A stretch of DNA of 64,000 bases from Chitinophagales bacterium (lineage in GTDB: Bacteria; Bacteroidota; Bacteroidia; Chitinophagales; Saprospiraceae): positions 51,810 to 115,809 of the forward strand of contig JAAFJN010000015.1 of assembly GCA_013298845.1 (NCBI GenBank). The letters are read 5' to 3'. Positions 49,163 through 58,221 of this stretch are shown one piece after another. The notes beneath the pieces were generated by a model. The model did not search any database, had not been told where the DNA came from, and saw only the letters and a list, made by a program, of their open reading frames with translations. Numbering within the stretch: the stretch's first letter is position 1; each line of letters starts with the position of its first letter. Made by a program: the position numbers and the translations under genes.

Positions 49163-50335
49163 TTATTTGGTGCGATTCAACGACGTTTTTTCCTTTTTCT
49201 CCAGTTCCATAACCTTGCGATACAGGTTGGGGTCTTCAATGATTTGCTGAAGTGACTTTTCCCAAAGCGGATCGTGGTCGGTGATGCCGGTAATTTTGAT
49301 TTCGGTGCGGCGATTCATCTGATGTTCGTTTTCGGCGCAGGTTACGCCGTCGTCGCAGCGGTTGATGAGACTCAATTCCCCGTACCCTTTGTGGGTAATG
49401 CGTTCAGCATCAATACCTTGTACGTTGGTGAGGTAGGCCACTGCGGCCTCGGCGCGTTTGTCGGACAACAAGAGATTATATTCGTCGGCCCCACGAGCGT
49501 CGGTATGTGAACCTAATTCCACTTTGATATTGGCGTTATCTTTCAGGAAAACGGCCAATTTATCAAGTGTTTTAGCGGCTTCCGGGCGAATATCCCACTT
49601 ATCAAAGTCGTAATAGATATTATTCAACTGAAAACGTTTTCCCACTTGAATAGAATCGAGGTCAATGGTCCCCAGCATGTGTCCGGTCTGGTTATCGTTG
49701 GTCATAAGTTGCACAACATCCGGCTCTTTGATGCCCATACCATCCACGCAAAGAATACAACCGTTCACGTTCACATATAATTCGATGCGGCGGTTCAGGT
49801 ACCCCGGTTTGCGCACCAGCATGGTGTAATGATTACCTTCGCTAAACACAAAGTGAAAAGTGGATTTATCCAACTTAGGAATGGTCAACTCCTGTTTTCG
49901 GATGGTGTTGTTGTAGATTTCCACTTTACAATCTTTCAACGTATTGATGGGATTATGTTCATAAGCCTTGTCAAAAATGGTCATATTGAACTGATAACCA
50001 GGCTTTACCTTTAATCGCAGGTTAACCTCCTCCGTGTTTGAATCGGCAATCAGCACCGAATCTTGATAAAAATACGTGGACTTATCGGCTTTGATGGCGT
50101 AGCGGGCGACCTTGGGTACCGTTATCGAATAGTGACCGTTGGCATCGGTGAGGGTTTCACCCAGTGTTTTTTTGAGCATATCGTCAAAGACAATTACCGA
50201 GGACTGCACAAGTTTTTTGCCGTCGGCGGCATCGGAAATGGTGCCCAAAAACGTTGTGGTGGTGTTCGATTGCTGCGCCTGAACTCCGGCGAAAGAAAAG
50301 AAACAGAGTCCGGCAATAATTAATTTTGATGTCAT
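49163..50335 (-). CDS. OmpA-family peptidoglycan-binding outer-membrane protein
   Basis: Protein of 390 residues with a signal peptide (MTSKLIIAGLCFFSFAGVQA). A carboxypeptidase-regulatory-like beta domain (FLGTISDAADGKKLVQSSVI) and a second beta region come first. The OmpA domain is at about residues 250-365: YYDFDKWDIRPEAAKTLDKL, GSHTDARGADEYN and the end motif NRRTEIKI, with the conserved peptidoglycan-contacting Asp and Arg. A ~30-residue helical tail with Lys and Glu follows. It should anchor the outer membrane to the wall. It is the first gene of a pair with the small basic-tail protein. Confidence 0.9.
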   Translation of the reverse strand: MTSKLIIAGLCFFSFAGVQAQQSNTTTTFLGTISDAADGKKLVQSSVIVFDDMLKKTLGETLTDANGHYSITVPKVARYAIKADKSTYFYQDSVLIADSNTEEVNLRLKVKPGYQFNMTIFDKAYEHNPINTLKDCKVEIYNNTIRKQELTIPKLDKSTFHFVFSEGNHYTMLVRKPGYLNRRIELYVNVNGCILCVDGMGIKEPDVVQLMTNDNQTGHMLGTIDLDSIQVGKRFQLNNIYYDFDKWDIRPEAAKTLDKLAVFLKDNANIKVELGSHTDARGADEYNLLLSDKRAEAAVAYLTNVQGIDAERITHKGYGELSLINRCDDGVTCAENEHQMNRRTEIKITGITDHDPLWEKSLQQIIEDPNLYRKVMELEKKEKTSLNRTK

Positions 50336-50756
50336 GATAATCGGCTTTTGATTATAAAAAAAATAATTCGTGTTCATTGTTGTGGCGGGAGCAAGGGTAT
50401 TTTATTTGCACCTGCACAGATGTTGACGTTCCAACATCATGCCAGTAATGAAACGGACATTCATTTTAACAAAAAATTAAGAACTGCGCTTGGTTATTTC
50501 AATTTTTTTTCGTAAAGGGCTGCATATTTTCTTTCAAAGAACATTGCGGTGAGCGAAACGGTACGCATTAGACCAATCGGCTTTTTTTACCACGCTATAT
50601 TAATGTCAAAAAGCCCGTTACCGTGAACAATTGCCCACTTCTGACGTTGGCAAAAGGGAAGTTATCTCAAACTTGCCCCGTTTTGCGCCGAATAAGCACC
50701 CAAAAATCCCGGCGCAAGATCAAAACAGTATATCATTTTAATACATTAGCGAACTT
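50336..50756. other. Intergenic region of about 420 bases between divergent genes
   Basis: It must hold the promoters of the OmpA-family gene and the YitT gene. A seven-pair hairpin GATGTTG/CAACATC (50419-50438) is the only structure noticed. No small gene with a credible start and no known RNA was recognised. Confidence 0.5.
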
Positions 50757-51647
50757 ATGAAGAAACTAATTTTAAGTGCAGTCGAAAAACTAATTTACAT
50801 CCGGTACGTCAAGGATTTTATTTTTATTACGATGGGGGTTTTATTGGCCAGTGTGGGCCTGAAAGGTTTTTTATTACCCAATAATTTTTTGGATGGTGGA
50901 GCGACCGGTGTTTCTTTGTTGCTGCAACTATTCAGCGATATTGAGTTATCGGTATTTATTGTCCTGGTCAATTTACCCTTTATTTTTCTGGGCGCACGCC
51001 AAATCTCGCGAGAATTTGCCATCAAAAGCGCATTGGCGATCCTGGCTTTATCGATATTGGTTCACTATATCACCTTTCCCACAATTACCTCTGATAAGTT
51101 ACTGATTTCCATATTTGGTGGTTTTTTCCTCGGGGCGGGCATTGGATTTTCCATTCGGGGTGGAGCGGTCATTGACGGCTCGGAGGTATTGGCCATTAAT
51201 GTAAGCCGAAAAAGCAGCCTGACCGTAGGGGATTTTATCACGGTTTTTAACGTTATGCTGTTTTCGGTAGCGGCCATATTGGTCAATGTAGAGACGGCCA
51301 TGTATTCGATGCTGACCTATTTGTCGGCCTCCAAAACGGTAGATTTTATTATCAATGGCGTTGAAGAGTACATTGGGGTATTAATTGTTTCGCACAAGCC
51401 GGACATTGTAAAAACACAAATTATTGATCAGGTTGGGCGCGGTGTAACAGTATTTAAGTCGGATGGTGGTTATGGTTCTTCGGGGCGATATTCGGGGGAT
51501 GGCAAAGTTTTGTTTTGCGTGGTTACCCGCCTGGAAGTGACCAAATTATTATTGGAAATTGCCAAGGCCGACGCCGACGCGTTCGTTGTTCAACATTCGA
51601 TTAAAGATACGAAAGGGGGAATGATTAAAAAAAGACCGTTGCATTAG
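50757..51647 (+). CDS. YitT family membrane protein (DUF161/DUF2179)
   Basis: Protein of 296 residues. The N-terminal ~210 residues hold about six hydrophobic helices with the family signatures GFLLPNNFLDGGATGVSLLL and GIGFSIRGGAVIDGSEVLAI. The C-terminal ~80 residues form the cytoplasmic DUF2179 domain (RGVTVFKSDGGYGSSGR), a small fold related to ligand-binding regulatory domains. The family is widespread and its transported substrate is not known. It is a single gene, convergent with secDF across a region of hairpins. Confidence 0.9.
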   Translation: MKKLILSAVEKLIYIRYVKDFIFITMGVLLASVGLKGFLLPNNFLDGGATGVSLLLQLFSDIELSVFIVLVNLPFIFLGARQISREFAIKSALAILALSILVHYITFPTITSDKLLISIFGGFFLGAGIGFSIRGGAVIDGSEVLAINVSRKSSLTVGDFITVFNVMLFSVAAILVNVETAMYSMLTYLSASKTVDFIINGVEEYIGVLIVSHKPDIVKTQIIDQVGRGVTVFKSDGGYGSSGRYSGDGKVLFCVVTRLEVTKLLLEIAKADADAFVVQHSIKDTKGGMIKKRPLH

Positions 51648-51681
51648 GGTCGAAAAAAGGAGTAGAACAGCCGCGACGAGA

Positions 51682-51702
51682 GGGTAACCACAAGGGTTAC
51701 CC
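51682..51702. repeat. Hairpin GGGTAACC-ACAAG-GGTTACCC
   Basis: A perfect eight-base stem with the loop ACAAG. It shares the loop with the two hairpins at 51778 and 51823, while the stem differs by paired changes, showing that the structure rather than the sequence is kept. Confidence 0.75.
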
Positions 51703-51721
51703 CGACGATGTAACTCCAACG

Positions 51722-51762
51722 AAAAAGGGGCCACTCCGCGAACGGAATGGCCCCTTTTTTAT
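51722..51762. terminator. Bidirectional terminator between yitT and secDF
   Basis: AAAAAGGGGCCA (51722-51733) pairs with TGGCCCCTTTTTT (from 51748); an A run precedes and a T run follows, so it works on both strands. It lies between two convergent genes and probably serves both. Confidence 0.9.
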
Positions 51763-51777
51763 GTGCTATATGCATTA

Positions 51778-51866
51778 GGATAGCCACAAGGGCTATCCTT
51801 ATACCTTTATTATCTTGTCGTAGGATAGCCACAAGGGCTATCCCTACACCTTTATCTTGTCGGTAG
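51778..51866. repeat. Tandem ~45-base unit with GGATAGCC-ACAAG-GGCTATCC hairpins
   Basis: Two units, 51778-51822 and 51823-51866, each start with a perfect eight-base-stem hairpin with loop ACAAG and continue with a TA.ACCTTTAT...CTTGTCG segment. The second unit contains the last codons and the stop of secDF, so the first looks like a duplicated copy of the gene's 3' end plus hairpin. The hairpin resembles REP-type repeats known from cyanobacteria and other phyla. Confidence 0.8.
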
Positions 51867-54800
51867 ATGGTTTAGATTCTACCACTTCTTTACCGCTAAG
51901 GATTTTCTCTTTCGTAAAGTCAACAACCAAAGCCGATGCTACGAATACGGAAGAATATGTACCGAAGAACATACCCATCATCATACCGAATGCAAAACCT
52001 TTAGTAGCCGAACCACCGAAGACGAAGAGCAACAATACTACCACGAATACAGTACCTGAAGTGATCAGGGTACGCGTCAGGGTAGAGTTGATCGCCTTGT
52101 TAAATACTTCCTCTTTTGGCATACCGGCGTAGGTTTTAACAAACTCACGAATACGGTCATATACAATTACCGTATCATTCACCGAGAAACCAATTACAGT
52201 CAGGATACAAGCGATGATTGCCTGGTCAATTTCGAGGGAGAAAGGTACCAAACCGTGCAACAACGTGAAGAACGTAAGCGTGATCAAAACGTCGTGCAAC
52301 AAAGCCACAACCGCACCCAAGGAGAATTCCCAACGGCTGAAACGCACCAACAAGTACAAGAAGATGAGCGCCAAGGCCCACAGACCGGCTTTCAACGAAG
52401 AAGTACGAATATCATCGGCCACCGTTGCGCCTACCTGGCTGGAAGAGATGATGTGTGTACCACCAGATGAAGTGCTGGAGAACTTATCGAGTTCGGCAGT
52501 AACAATACCGGCTTTTTTAAGACCTTCGTGCAATTTTTCCACTACTTTGCTCATTGCACCGGCTTCATCAACCAGGTATGAAGTCGTGATATTGTACGTA
52601 TTTTGCGTAGATACTGTCTTTACAATCGGCGTTTTACCGTCGAATACGGGTGCTAAAGCAGCGCGTACCTGATCGGCATCAATGGCTTGGTCAAACTGAA
52701 CGTTGAAAGAGTAACCACCTTTGAAGTCAACCCCTAATTCAAAACCACGGGTGAAATAAGAAGCAATACCCAAAACCGTTAACGCCAAGGAGAACATGTA
52801 AGCGTATTTACGTTTTCCGATCCAGTCAACGTTTACATTAGCCAATACGTTTTCGGAGAACGGGCGGAAGTAAGACATTTCGTTGCCTTTGTTGGTCCAC
52901 CAGTCGGTCATCATTTTACCGAGCAATACGGCAGTAAACATCGAACTGAGGATACCCACGAGCAGTACCACACCGAAACCTTTGATCGGACCCAAACCGA
53001 AATAAATCAATACAACGGCGGTCAACATAGTAGTTACGTTCGCGTCAATGATCGCACCTAAAGAGCGGGCAAAACCCACTTTAATGGCTTGCAACATCGG
53101 CATACCGGAGCGTAGTTCTTCACGAATACGTTCGTAAATAATTACGTTGGCATCCACCGCTGCGGCCAAGGTCAACACGATACCGGCGATACCGGGCAAT
53201 GTCAACACCGTACCCATCGAAGCCAAAGTACCGATCATAAAGAACAGATTGGCAATCAGTGCCACGAGGCTCACAATACCACCACGGTTATAGTACAATA
53301 CCATAAATCCGCACAACAAGGCAACGGACAAAATCATGGTGAACAATGACTTGTTGATGTTTTCCTGACCCAAAGAAGGACCCACCTGGCTTTGCTGTAC
53401 GATGTACGGGCGCGCCGGAAGTTTACCTACTTCAAGGATACGGGAAAGGTCACGGGCTTCTTCGAGGTCGAAACCACCGGTGATGGAAGAAGTACCACCG
53501 TCAATTGCACCTCGCACGCTGGGTGCCGATACGATTTCGTCGTCGAGGGCGATGGCGATTTCACGTTGGCCACCTTCGAAAGCGCGTTTGGTAAGATTAG
53601 CCCAAATTTTAGCACCGTCGGGGTTCATCCGGAGGCTTACCCCAATCTCACCCTTTGGATCAGGCTCAGCGCTGGCACCAGTAACTACGGAACCATCAAG
53701 GGGGGCTTTGTCGGAACCACGTGATTTTTTGATGGCATACAACATATATTTACCCACCACGGAATTACCGCTACCGTCGTCTTCGATGCCTTTTTGGCTC
53801 CAACGGAATTCGATATCGCTGGGGAACAAAGAACGCACTTCGGGTTTTGCCAGGAATGTGTCAATTACTTCACGCTGGTTGCGATTAGCGTAACCCAAAA
53901 TTGGGCTGGGAGCAATCCCTTCGGAAGTAGCGTTGAGCAACAAAGCCTTGAGCAATGGACCAGCCTGAGCCGCCGTTGTATCCGGGGCGGGTACTTTAAT
54001 TTGTGGTTTTGTGCTGTCGGGCAAACCATTAGGGCCGTTTGGGTAAGCCATGATGGAATCAGGCTTTACTTCGGACGTACCTGACATCATCGCTTTGAGG
54101 CGCTTGTCGGCATCTACAAGACCTTGAGCGATACCTTGGTCAGTGATACGGTACGTTTCCCAAAACTCCAATTTAGCACTTTGCTGCAACATTTTGACAG
54201 CGCGCTCCGGATTGTCAATACCGGGCAATTCTACCAAAATAAGGTCACGCTGTGCGTCGAGGCTTACGTTTGGCTGAACTACACCGAGTTTATCAATACG
54301 CTGCTTGAGACGCTTGTACGTTTCTTCCACGGTACCATTGGCAACGTTACGAATAGCGGCCTCAACGGCTCCATCGGGAGAGGCTGAATTGATATTTTCT
54401 GATTTAAGCAGCTCCTGACGGGCAAAAAGGGAAGCCAATGTGCGGCCACCACCTTTTTCTTTCCAGGCCTGCGCAAACAGGGTGATAAAATCTGACTGCT
54501 GCGTCTTTTGGCGCTCAGAGGCCAATTTAAGTGACTCTAAAAAAGCGGGATCGGTGCTGTTACCAGCGAGCGTTTTGAGGAGGTCACTCAAATCCACCTG
54601 CAATACCACACTCATACCACCTTTTAGGTCAAGACCCATACCAAGTTGGCTTTTCTTCAGTTCAGCATAAGTAAATTCCTTCAAAAAAGGAACCCCCCAA
54701 ACCTTTACCTGTGACATAGAGTCAAGGTAACCGCTGTAGCCATCATTCCAGGATTTGCCTTTGGCGGCATAATCGTTTGCGTAAGAACGCGCGTCGTCTT

Positions 54801-54894
54801 CAATACTGTTGGTTTTCCACATTGACCCGTAAGTCAACAGGCAGGCCAACGACAATAACACTACGAAAAAAGATACAATGCCTTTGCTTTGCAT
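51844..54894 (-). CDS. secDF: Fused protein translocase subunit SecDF
   Basis: Membrane protein of 1016 residues joining SecD and SecF, which use the proton gradient to pull exported proteins through SecYEG. The SecD part has an N-terminal helix, the signature LGMGLDLKGGMSVVLQVDLS, a large periplasmic domain (ILVELPGIDNPERAVKML) and the helices with ITLAAAVDANVIIYERIREE-like sequence (here VLTLAAAVDANVIIYERIRE). The SecF part begins near residue 710 (FELGVDFKGGYSFNVQFD) and ends with IGFSVNDTVIVYDRIRE. The periplasmic insertion is longer than in E. coli SecD. Codons are strongly biased, fitting high expression. It is a single gene. Confidence 0.95.
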   Translation of the reverse strand: MQSKGIVSFFVVLLSLACLLTYGSMWKTNSIEDDARSYANDYAAKGKSWNDGYSGYLDSMSQVKVWGVPFLKEFTYAELKKSQLGMGLDLKGGMSVVLQVDLSDLLKTLAGNSTDPAFLESLKLASERQKTQQSDFITLFAQAWKEKGGGRTLASLFARQELLKSENINSASPDGAVEAAIRNVANGTVEETYKRLKQRIDKLGVVQPNVSLDAQRDLILVELPGIDNPERAVKMLQQSAKLEFWETYRITDQGIAQGLVDADKRLKAMMSGTSEVKPDSIMAYPNGPNGLPDSTKPQIKVPAPDTTAAQAGPLLKALLLNATSEGIAPSPILGYANRNQREVIDTFLAKPEVRSLFPSDIEFRWSQKGIEDDGSGNSVVGKYMLYAIKKSRGSDKAPLDGSVVTGASAEPDPKGEIGVSLRMNPDGAKIWANLTKRAFEGGQREIAIALDDEIVSAPSVRGAIDGGTSSITGGFDLEEARDLSRILEVGKLPARPYIVQQSQVGPSLGQENINKSLFTMILSVALLCGFMVLYYNRGGIVSLVALIANLFFMIGTLASMGTVLTLPGIAGIVLTLAAAVDANVIIYERIREELRSGMPMLQAIKVGFARSLGAIIDANVTTMLTAVVLIYFGLGPIKGFGVVLLVGILSSMFTAVLLGKMMTDWWTNKGNEMSYFRPFSENVLANVNVDWIGKRKYAYMFSLALTVLGIASYFTRGFELGVDFKGGYSFNVQFDQAIDADQVRAALAPVFDGKTPIVKTVSTQNTYNITTSYLVDEAGAMSKVVEKLHEGLKKAGIVTAELDKFSSTSSGGTHIISSSQVGATVADDIRTSSLKAGLWALALIFLYLLVRFSRWEFSLGAVVALLHDVLITLTFFTLLHGLVPFSLEIDQAIIACILTVIGFSVNDTVIVYDRIREFVKTYAGMPKEEVFNKAINSTLTRTLITSGTVFVVVLLLFVFGGSATKGFAFGMMMGMFFGTYSSVFVASALVVDFTKEKILSGKEVVESKPSTDKIKV

Positions 54895-55105
54895 AAAGTT
54901 GTAACTATCTAATCAAATAAATTCAAAAATGAAAGGGAATTACTGCGGCGATGCAATAATGCCCAAAAAAGCGCGCAAATATATGGAACTCCACCAATAC
55001 AGAGTTCATGTTTCCTAATATTTTCAAAATTAAAGGTGAATTTACAAAAATAATAGTAATACTATCAAACAAAATAGCGCAACTCGTGTTATATAGGCAA
55101 TAATT

Positions 55106-56854
55106 ATGGAATCAAATATCAATGCCTTAACACCCCTTCAGCGGGTTTACCGCATGTTGCGACATTATCGCACCGAAATTCGTTACATCATCCTGTACGC
55201 GCTCGTGGGCGGTTTAATTAGTTTATCTCTTCCCTTGGGCGTTCAGGCCATTATTGGACTCATTGCCGGTGGCAGTATTTCGGCCTCGTGGGGTGTACTT
55301 GTTTTTGGGGTTATCGTGGGGGCTTTGCTCACCGGGCTATTGCGTATTTTGCAATTGTCCATTATGGAGCATTTGCAACGGCGTATTTTCACCGATGCCG
55401 CACTGGAATTTGCCTTGCGCATTCCGCGATTGAATTTGGAAAAATTACGCAAAGAACATTTGCCAGAAGTGGTTAACCGCTTTTTTGATACCACAAATAT
55501 CCAAAAAGGGCTGCCCAAACTCCTGATTGACGGCACTACTGCCCTCATCACCATTATTTTAAGTTTGGGGGTACTCTCCTTTTACCACCCCACTTTTGTC
55601 ACTTTTTCGCTGTTATTGATCTTCGTTTTGGTGCTGATGCTTTATTTTACCAGTTCCAGTGGTTTAAGCACCAGCCTGAACGAATCAAAATACAAATACA
55701 AATTGGTGCATTGGCTGGAAGAAGTGAGCCGCGTGGCCGCCACGTTTAAACTGGCCGGTGAAAACCAATATCCGGTGCAAGTAGCCGATAAACTAACGGT
55801 GCAATACCTCGACGCACGCGGAAGACACTGGCGCATTCTGATGATTCAATTCATCAGCGGCCTGATGTTTCGGGTACTGGTACTGAGCGGGTTCCTGATT
55901 GTGGGTAGTCTCTTGGTGATGGCCAATGAACTGAACCTCGGGCAATTTGTAGCCTCCGAAATTTTGGTGCTGTACGTTATTGATTCGGTGGAAAAATTAG
56001 TGCTTTTGCACGAAACCGGCTACGATGTGCTCACCGCAACCGAAAAACTGGGGCAGGTGACAGATTTGCCCATTGAAGAAGAGACGGGCGTTCGGATCGA
56101 AGAATTTTGTAAAGAAACTTCACTCAAAGTCGAGTTGCGCAACCTCAGTTACCAATTTGACGACGGCGACGAACCGGTGCTCAAAAACCTCAACCTGACG
56201 ATTATGCCCGGCGAAAAAGTGGCCATTACTGGTTACAACGGCGCCGGTGTCAGCACCTTGATGCAAATTATTTCGGTGTTGAAACGGGAAAATACGGGAA
56301 CTTTGCTGTTTAACGAGTTACCCGTTCAAAACCTGCACTTGCGCAGCGTTCGCCACCACATCGGGGATTTATCGTCGCAGGAAGATATTTTCAAAGGGAC
56401 TATTTTGGATAATATTACTCTTGGCCGCGAAACGACCAATATTAGAGAGATACTCGAATGGTGTAATCTTACGGGATTGAGTGACTTTTTGCGCGACCAA
56501 CCCAAAGGATTGGACACCGAAATGTATCCCGGCGGGCGCAATACGCCGGGTAGTGTAGTGAGCAAAATTTTGATTACCCGCGCCATTGCCGGTAACCCAA
56601 AATTATTGGCCCTCGAAAAGCCGCTGAATAACCTGATATTACAGGATCGTTTGAAAATCGCTACGTTGCTTACCGACAAAAAACGCTCTTGGACCTTAGT
56701 CTCTGCCACCGAAGACCCCATTATGGCTTCTTTGTGTGAACGAATTATCGTCCTGAAAGACGGCGAATTTGTGTTTGATGGTTCTTACCAGGAACTTATG
56801 CAAACCGAGCACAGTAATTTTATTTTCAAATACAACCTCAATCAAGATCAATAG
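55106..56854 (+). CDS. ABC transporter-like protein with degenerate ATPase motifs (pseudo-ATPase)
   Basis: Protein of 582 residues in the order of a type I secretion ABC half-transporter without peptidase domain: about five or six membrane helices (residues ~30-310) and a C-terminal nucleotide-binding domain (~335-575). The domain keeps an A-loop-like Tyr (LRNLSYQFDDGD) and a Q-loop region (LSSQEDIFKGTILDNITLG). But Walker A reads GYNGAGVST (residues 376-384) with Val382 for Lys, the signature is TPGSV (480-484), Walker B is LLALEKP with Glu504 and Lys505 for Asp and Glu, and the switch His is Thr535. No stop or frameshift interrupts it. It is therefore a conserved-looking, probably non-hydrolysing ABC protein. 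It is first in an operon with an HlyD-type adaptor (2 bases downstream) and a TolC-type channel. Confidence 0.88.
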   Translation: MESNINALTPLQRVYRMLRHYRTEIRYIILYALVGGLISLSLPLGVQAIIGLIAGGSISASWGVLVFGVIVGALLTGLLRILQLSIMEHLQRRIFTDAALEFALRIPRLNLEKLRKEHLPEVVNRFFDTTNIQKGLPKLLIDGTTALITIILSLGVLSFYHPTFVTFSLLLIFVLVLMLYFTSSSGLSTSLNESKYKYKLVHWLEEVSRVAATFKLAGENQYPVQVADKLTVQYLDARGRHWRILMIQFISGLMFRVLVLSGFLIVGSLLVMANELNLGQFVASEILVLYVIDSVEKLVLLHETGYDVLTATEKLGQVTDLPIEEETGVRIEEFCKETSLKVELRNLSYQFDDGDEPVLKNLNLTIMPGEKVAITGYNGAGVSTLMQIISVLKRENTGTLLFNELPVQNLHLRSVRHHIGDLSSQEDIFKGTILDNITLGRETTNIREILEWCNLTGLSDFLRDQPKGLDTEMYPGGRNTPGSVVSKILITRAIAGNPKLLALEKPLNNLILQDRLKIATLLTDKKRSWTLVSATEDPIMASLCERIIVLKDGEFVFDGSYQELMQTEHSNFIFKYNLNQDQ

Positions 56855-56856
56855 TT

Positions 56857-58215
56857 ATGCTGCATATCACTAAAAATAGTTTGCCCGCCGGTATCGCTAC
56901 CGACCATCTGCTCTCCCGCAAAAAGGTGCACATCTCGTCGTGGCACCTGCGGTTCAGAACCGTATTGTTGATACTTTTGGGCGTTTTTTTGTTGTTTATG
57001 TTTCTCCCCTGGACCCAAAACGTTCAGGCCAATGGTAACCTGACGGCTTTACGCCCCGAACACCGCCCGCAAACCATTCACGCCACTATTTCGGGCCGAA
57101 TTGAACACTGGTACGTGATGGAAGGTGAAAGTGTCAAAAAAGGCGACACCATAGTATATATATCGGAGGTAAAATCGGAGTATTTTGATCCGAGACTGGT
57201 GGAACGCGTGGGCAATCAGGTGGTGGCCAAGGAAGGCGCCATCGAATCGTACGGCGGCAAAGTAGATGCCTTGTCGCAGCAAATGGACGCTATGCGCCGC
57301 GAAATGAAAAACAAGTTGGACCAAATTGAAAACAAAATTATTCAGAAAGAACTCAAGGTTATTTCGGATTCCATCGCCATTTTGCAATCCGAAAACGACG
57401 TAAAAATTGCCAAACGCCAATTCGACGGCATGAAGGCCATGTACGATAAGGGCCTCGAATCGTTGACCAAATTTGAAGAACGCCGACTCAAATTGGTGGA
57501 TGCCGAAACCAAATTGATAAAAGCAGTCAACGAATTGGACATTAGCCGAAACGAACTGCGCAATGCCCGCATTGAGTTTGGCCTTACCCAAAATGAATTT
57601 GCCAACAAATTGGCCAAAACCTCCAGCGAGCGATTCAGTACACTTTCCGAACAGTACGATGCCCAGGCCTCGGTGCAAAAACTACGCACCGAACAATCCA
57701 ATTATACCGTGCGCAGCGGCTTTTATTATATCATCGCCCCGCAAGACGGTTATATCATTAAAGCGCTGAAACCCGGTATCGGCGAAATTATTAAAGAAGG
57801 AGATGCCATTGTGAGCATTATGCCCGCCATTGCCGACCTCGCGGTTGAAATGTACGTTAAGCCCATTGATGTACCCCTGCTGAGTCCGGGGCGCACCGTG
57901 CGCTTTATGTTCGACGGCTGGCCGGCGTTTTTCTTTAGCGGCTGGCCCGGTTTGTCGCTGGGTACTTACGCGGGTAATGTGGTGGCCATTGACCGCAATA
58001 TCAGTGCCGGGGGTAAATTCCGGGTACTGGTAGCGCCCGACCCGGAGGATGCGCCTTGGCCCGAAGCCCTGCGCATTGGCGGCGGTGCCAAAGGTATTTC
58101 GTTGCTCAACAACGTACCGGTATGGTACGAACTCTGGCGGATGCTCAACGGATTCCCGCCCGATATGTACAAAGAAACCCCACCCGCCGAAGGGGCAAGT
58201 GGTAAATCAAAATAG
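56857..58215 (+). CDS. HlyD-family membrane-fusion protein
   Basis: Adaptor of 452 residues with one membrane helix near the N-terminus (FRTVLLILLGVFLLFMFLPW). The lipoyl half-motifs are AEGESVKKGDTI-like (here VMEGESVKKGDTIVYISE) and IIAPQDGYIIKALKPGIGE, joined by a very long coiled coil (about residues 120-290) rich in Lys, Gln, Glu and Leu. The beta-barrel part follows (VEMYVKPIDVPLLSPGRTVR). The pattern is that of type I secretion adaptors. It starts two bases behind the degenerate ABC gene and ends six bases before the channel gene. A Gly/Pro-rich hydrophilic C-terminal tail is present. Confidence 0.88.
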   Translation: MLHITKNSLPAGIATDHLLSRKKVHISSWHLRFRTVLLILLGVFLLFMFLPWTQNVQANGNLTALRPEHRPQTIHATISGRIEHWYVMEGESVKKGDTIVYISEVKSEYFDPRLVERVGNQVVAKEGAIESYGGKVDALSQQMDAMRREMKNKLDQIENKIIQKELKVISDSIAILQSENDVKIAKRQFDGMKAMYDKGLESLTKFEERRLKLVDAETKLIKAVNELDISRNELRNARIEFGLTQNEFANKLAKTSSERFSTLSEQYDAQASVQKLRTEQSNYTVRSGFYYIIAPQDGYIIKALKPGIGEIIKEGDAIVSIMPAIADLAVEMYVKPIDVPLLSPGRTVRFMFDGWPAFFFSGWPGLSLGTYAGNVVAIDRNISAGGKFRVLVAPDPEDAPWPEALRIGGGAKGISLLNNVPVWYELWRMLNGFPPDMYKETPPAEGASGKSK

Positions 58216-58221
58216 CAATTC

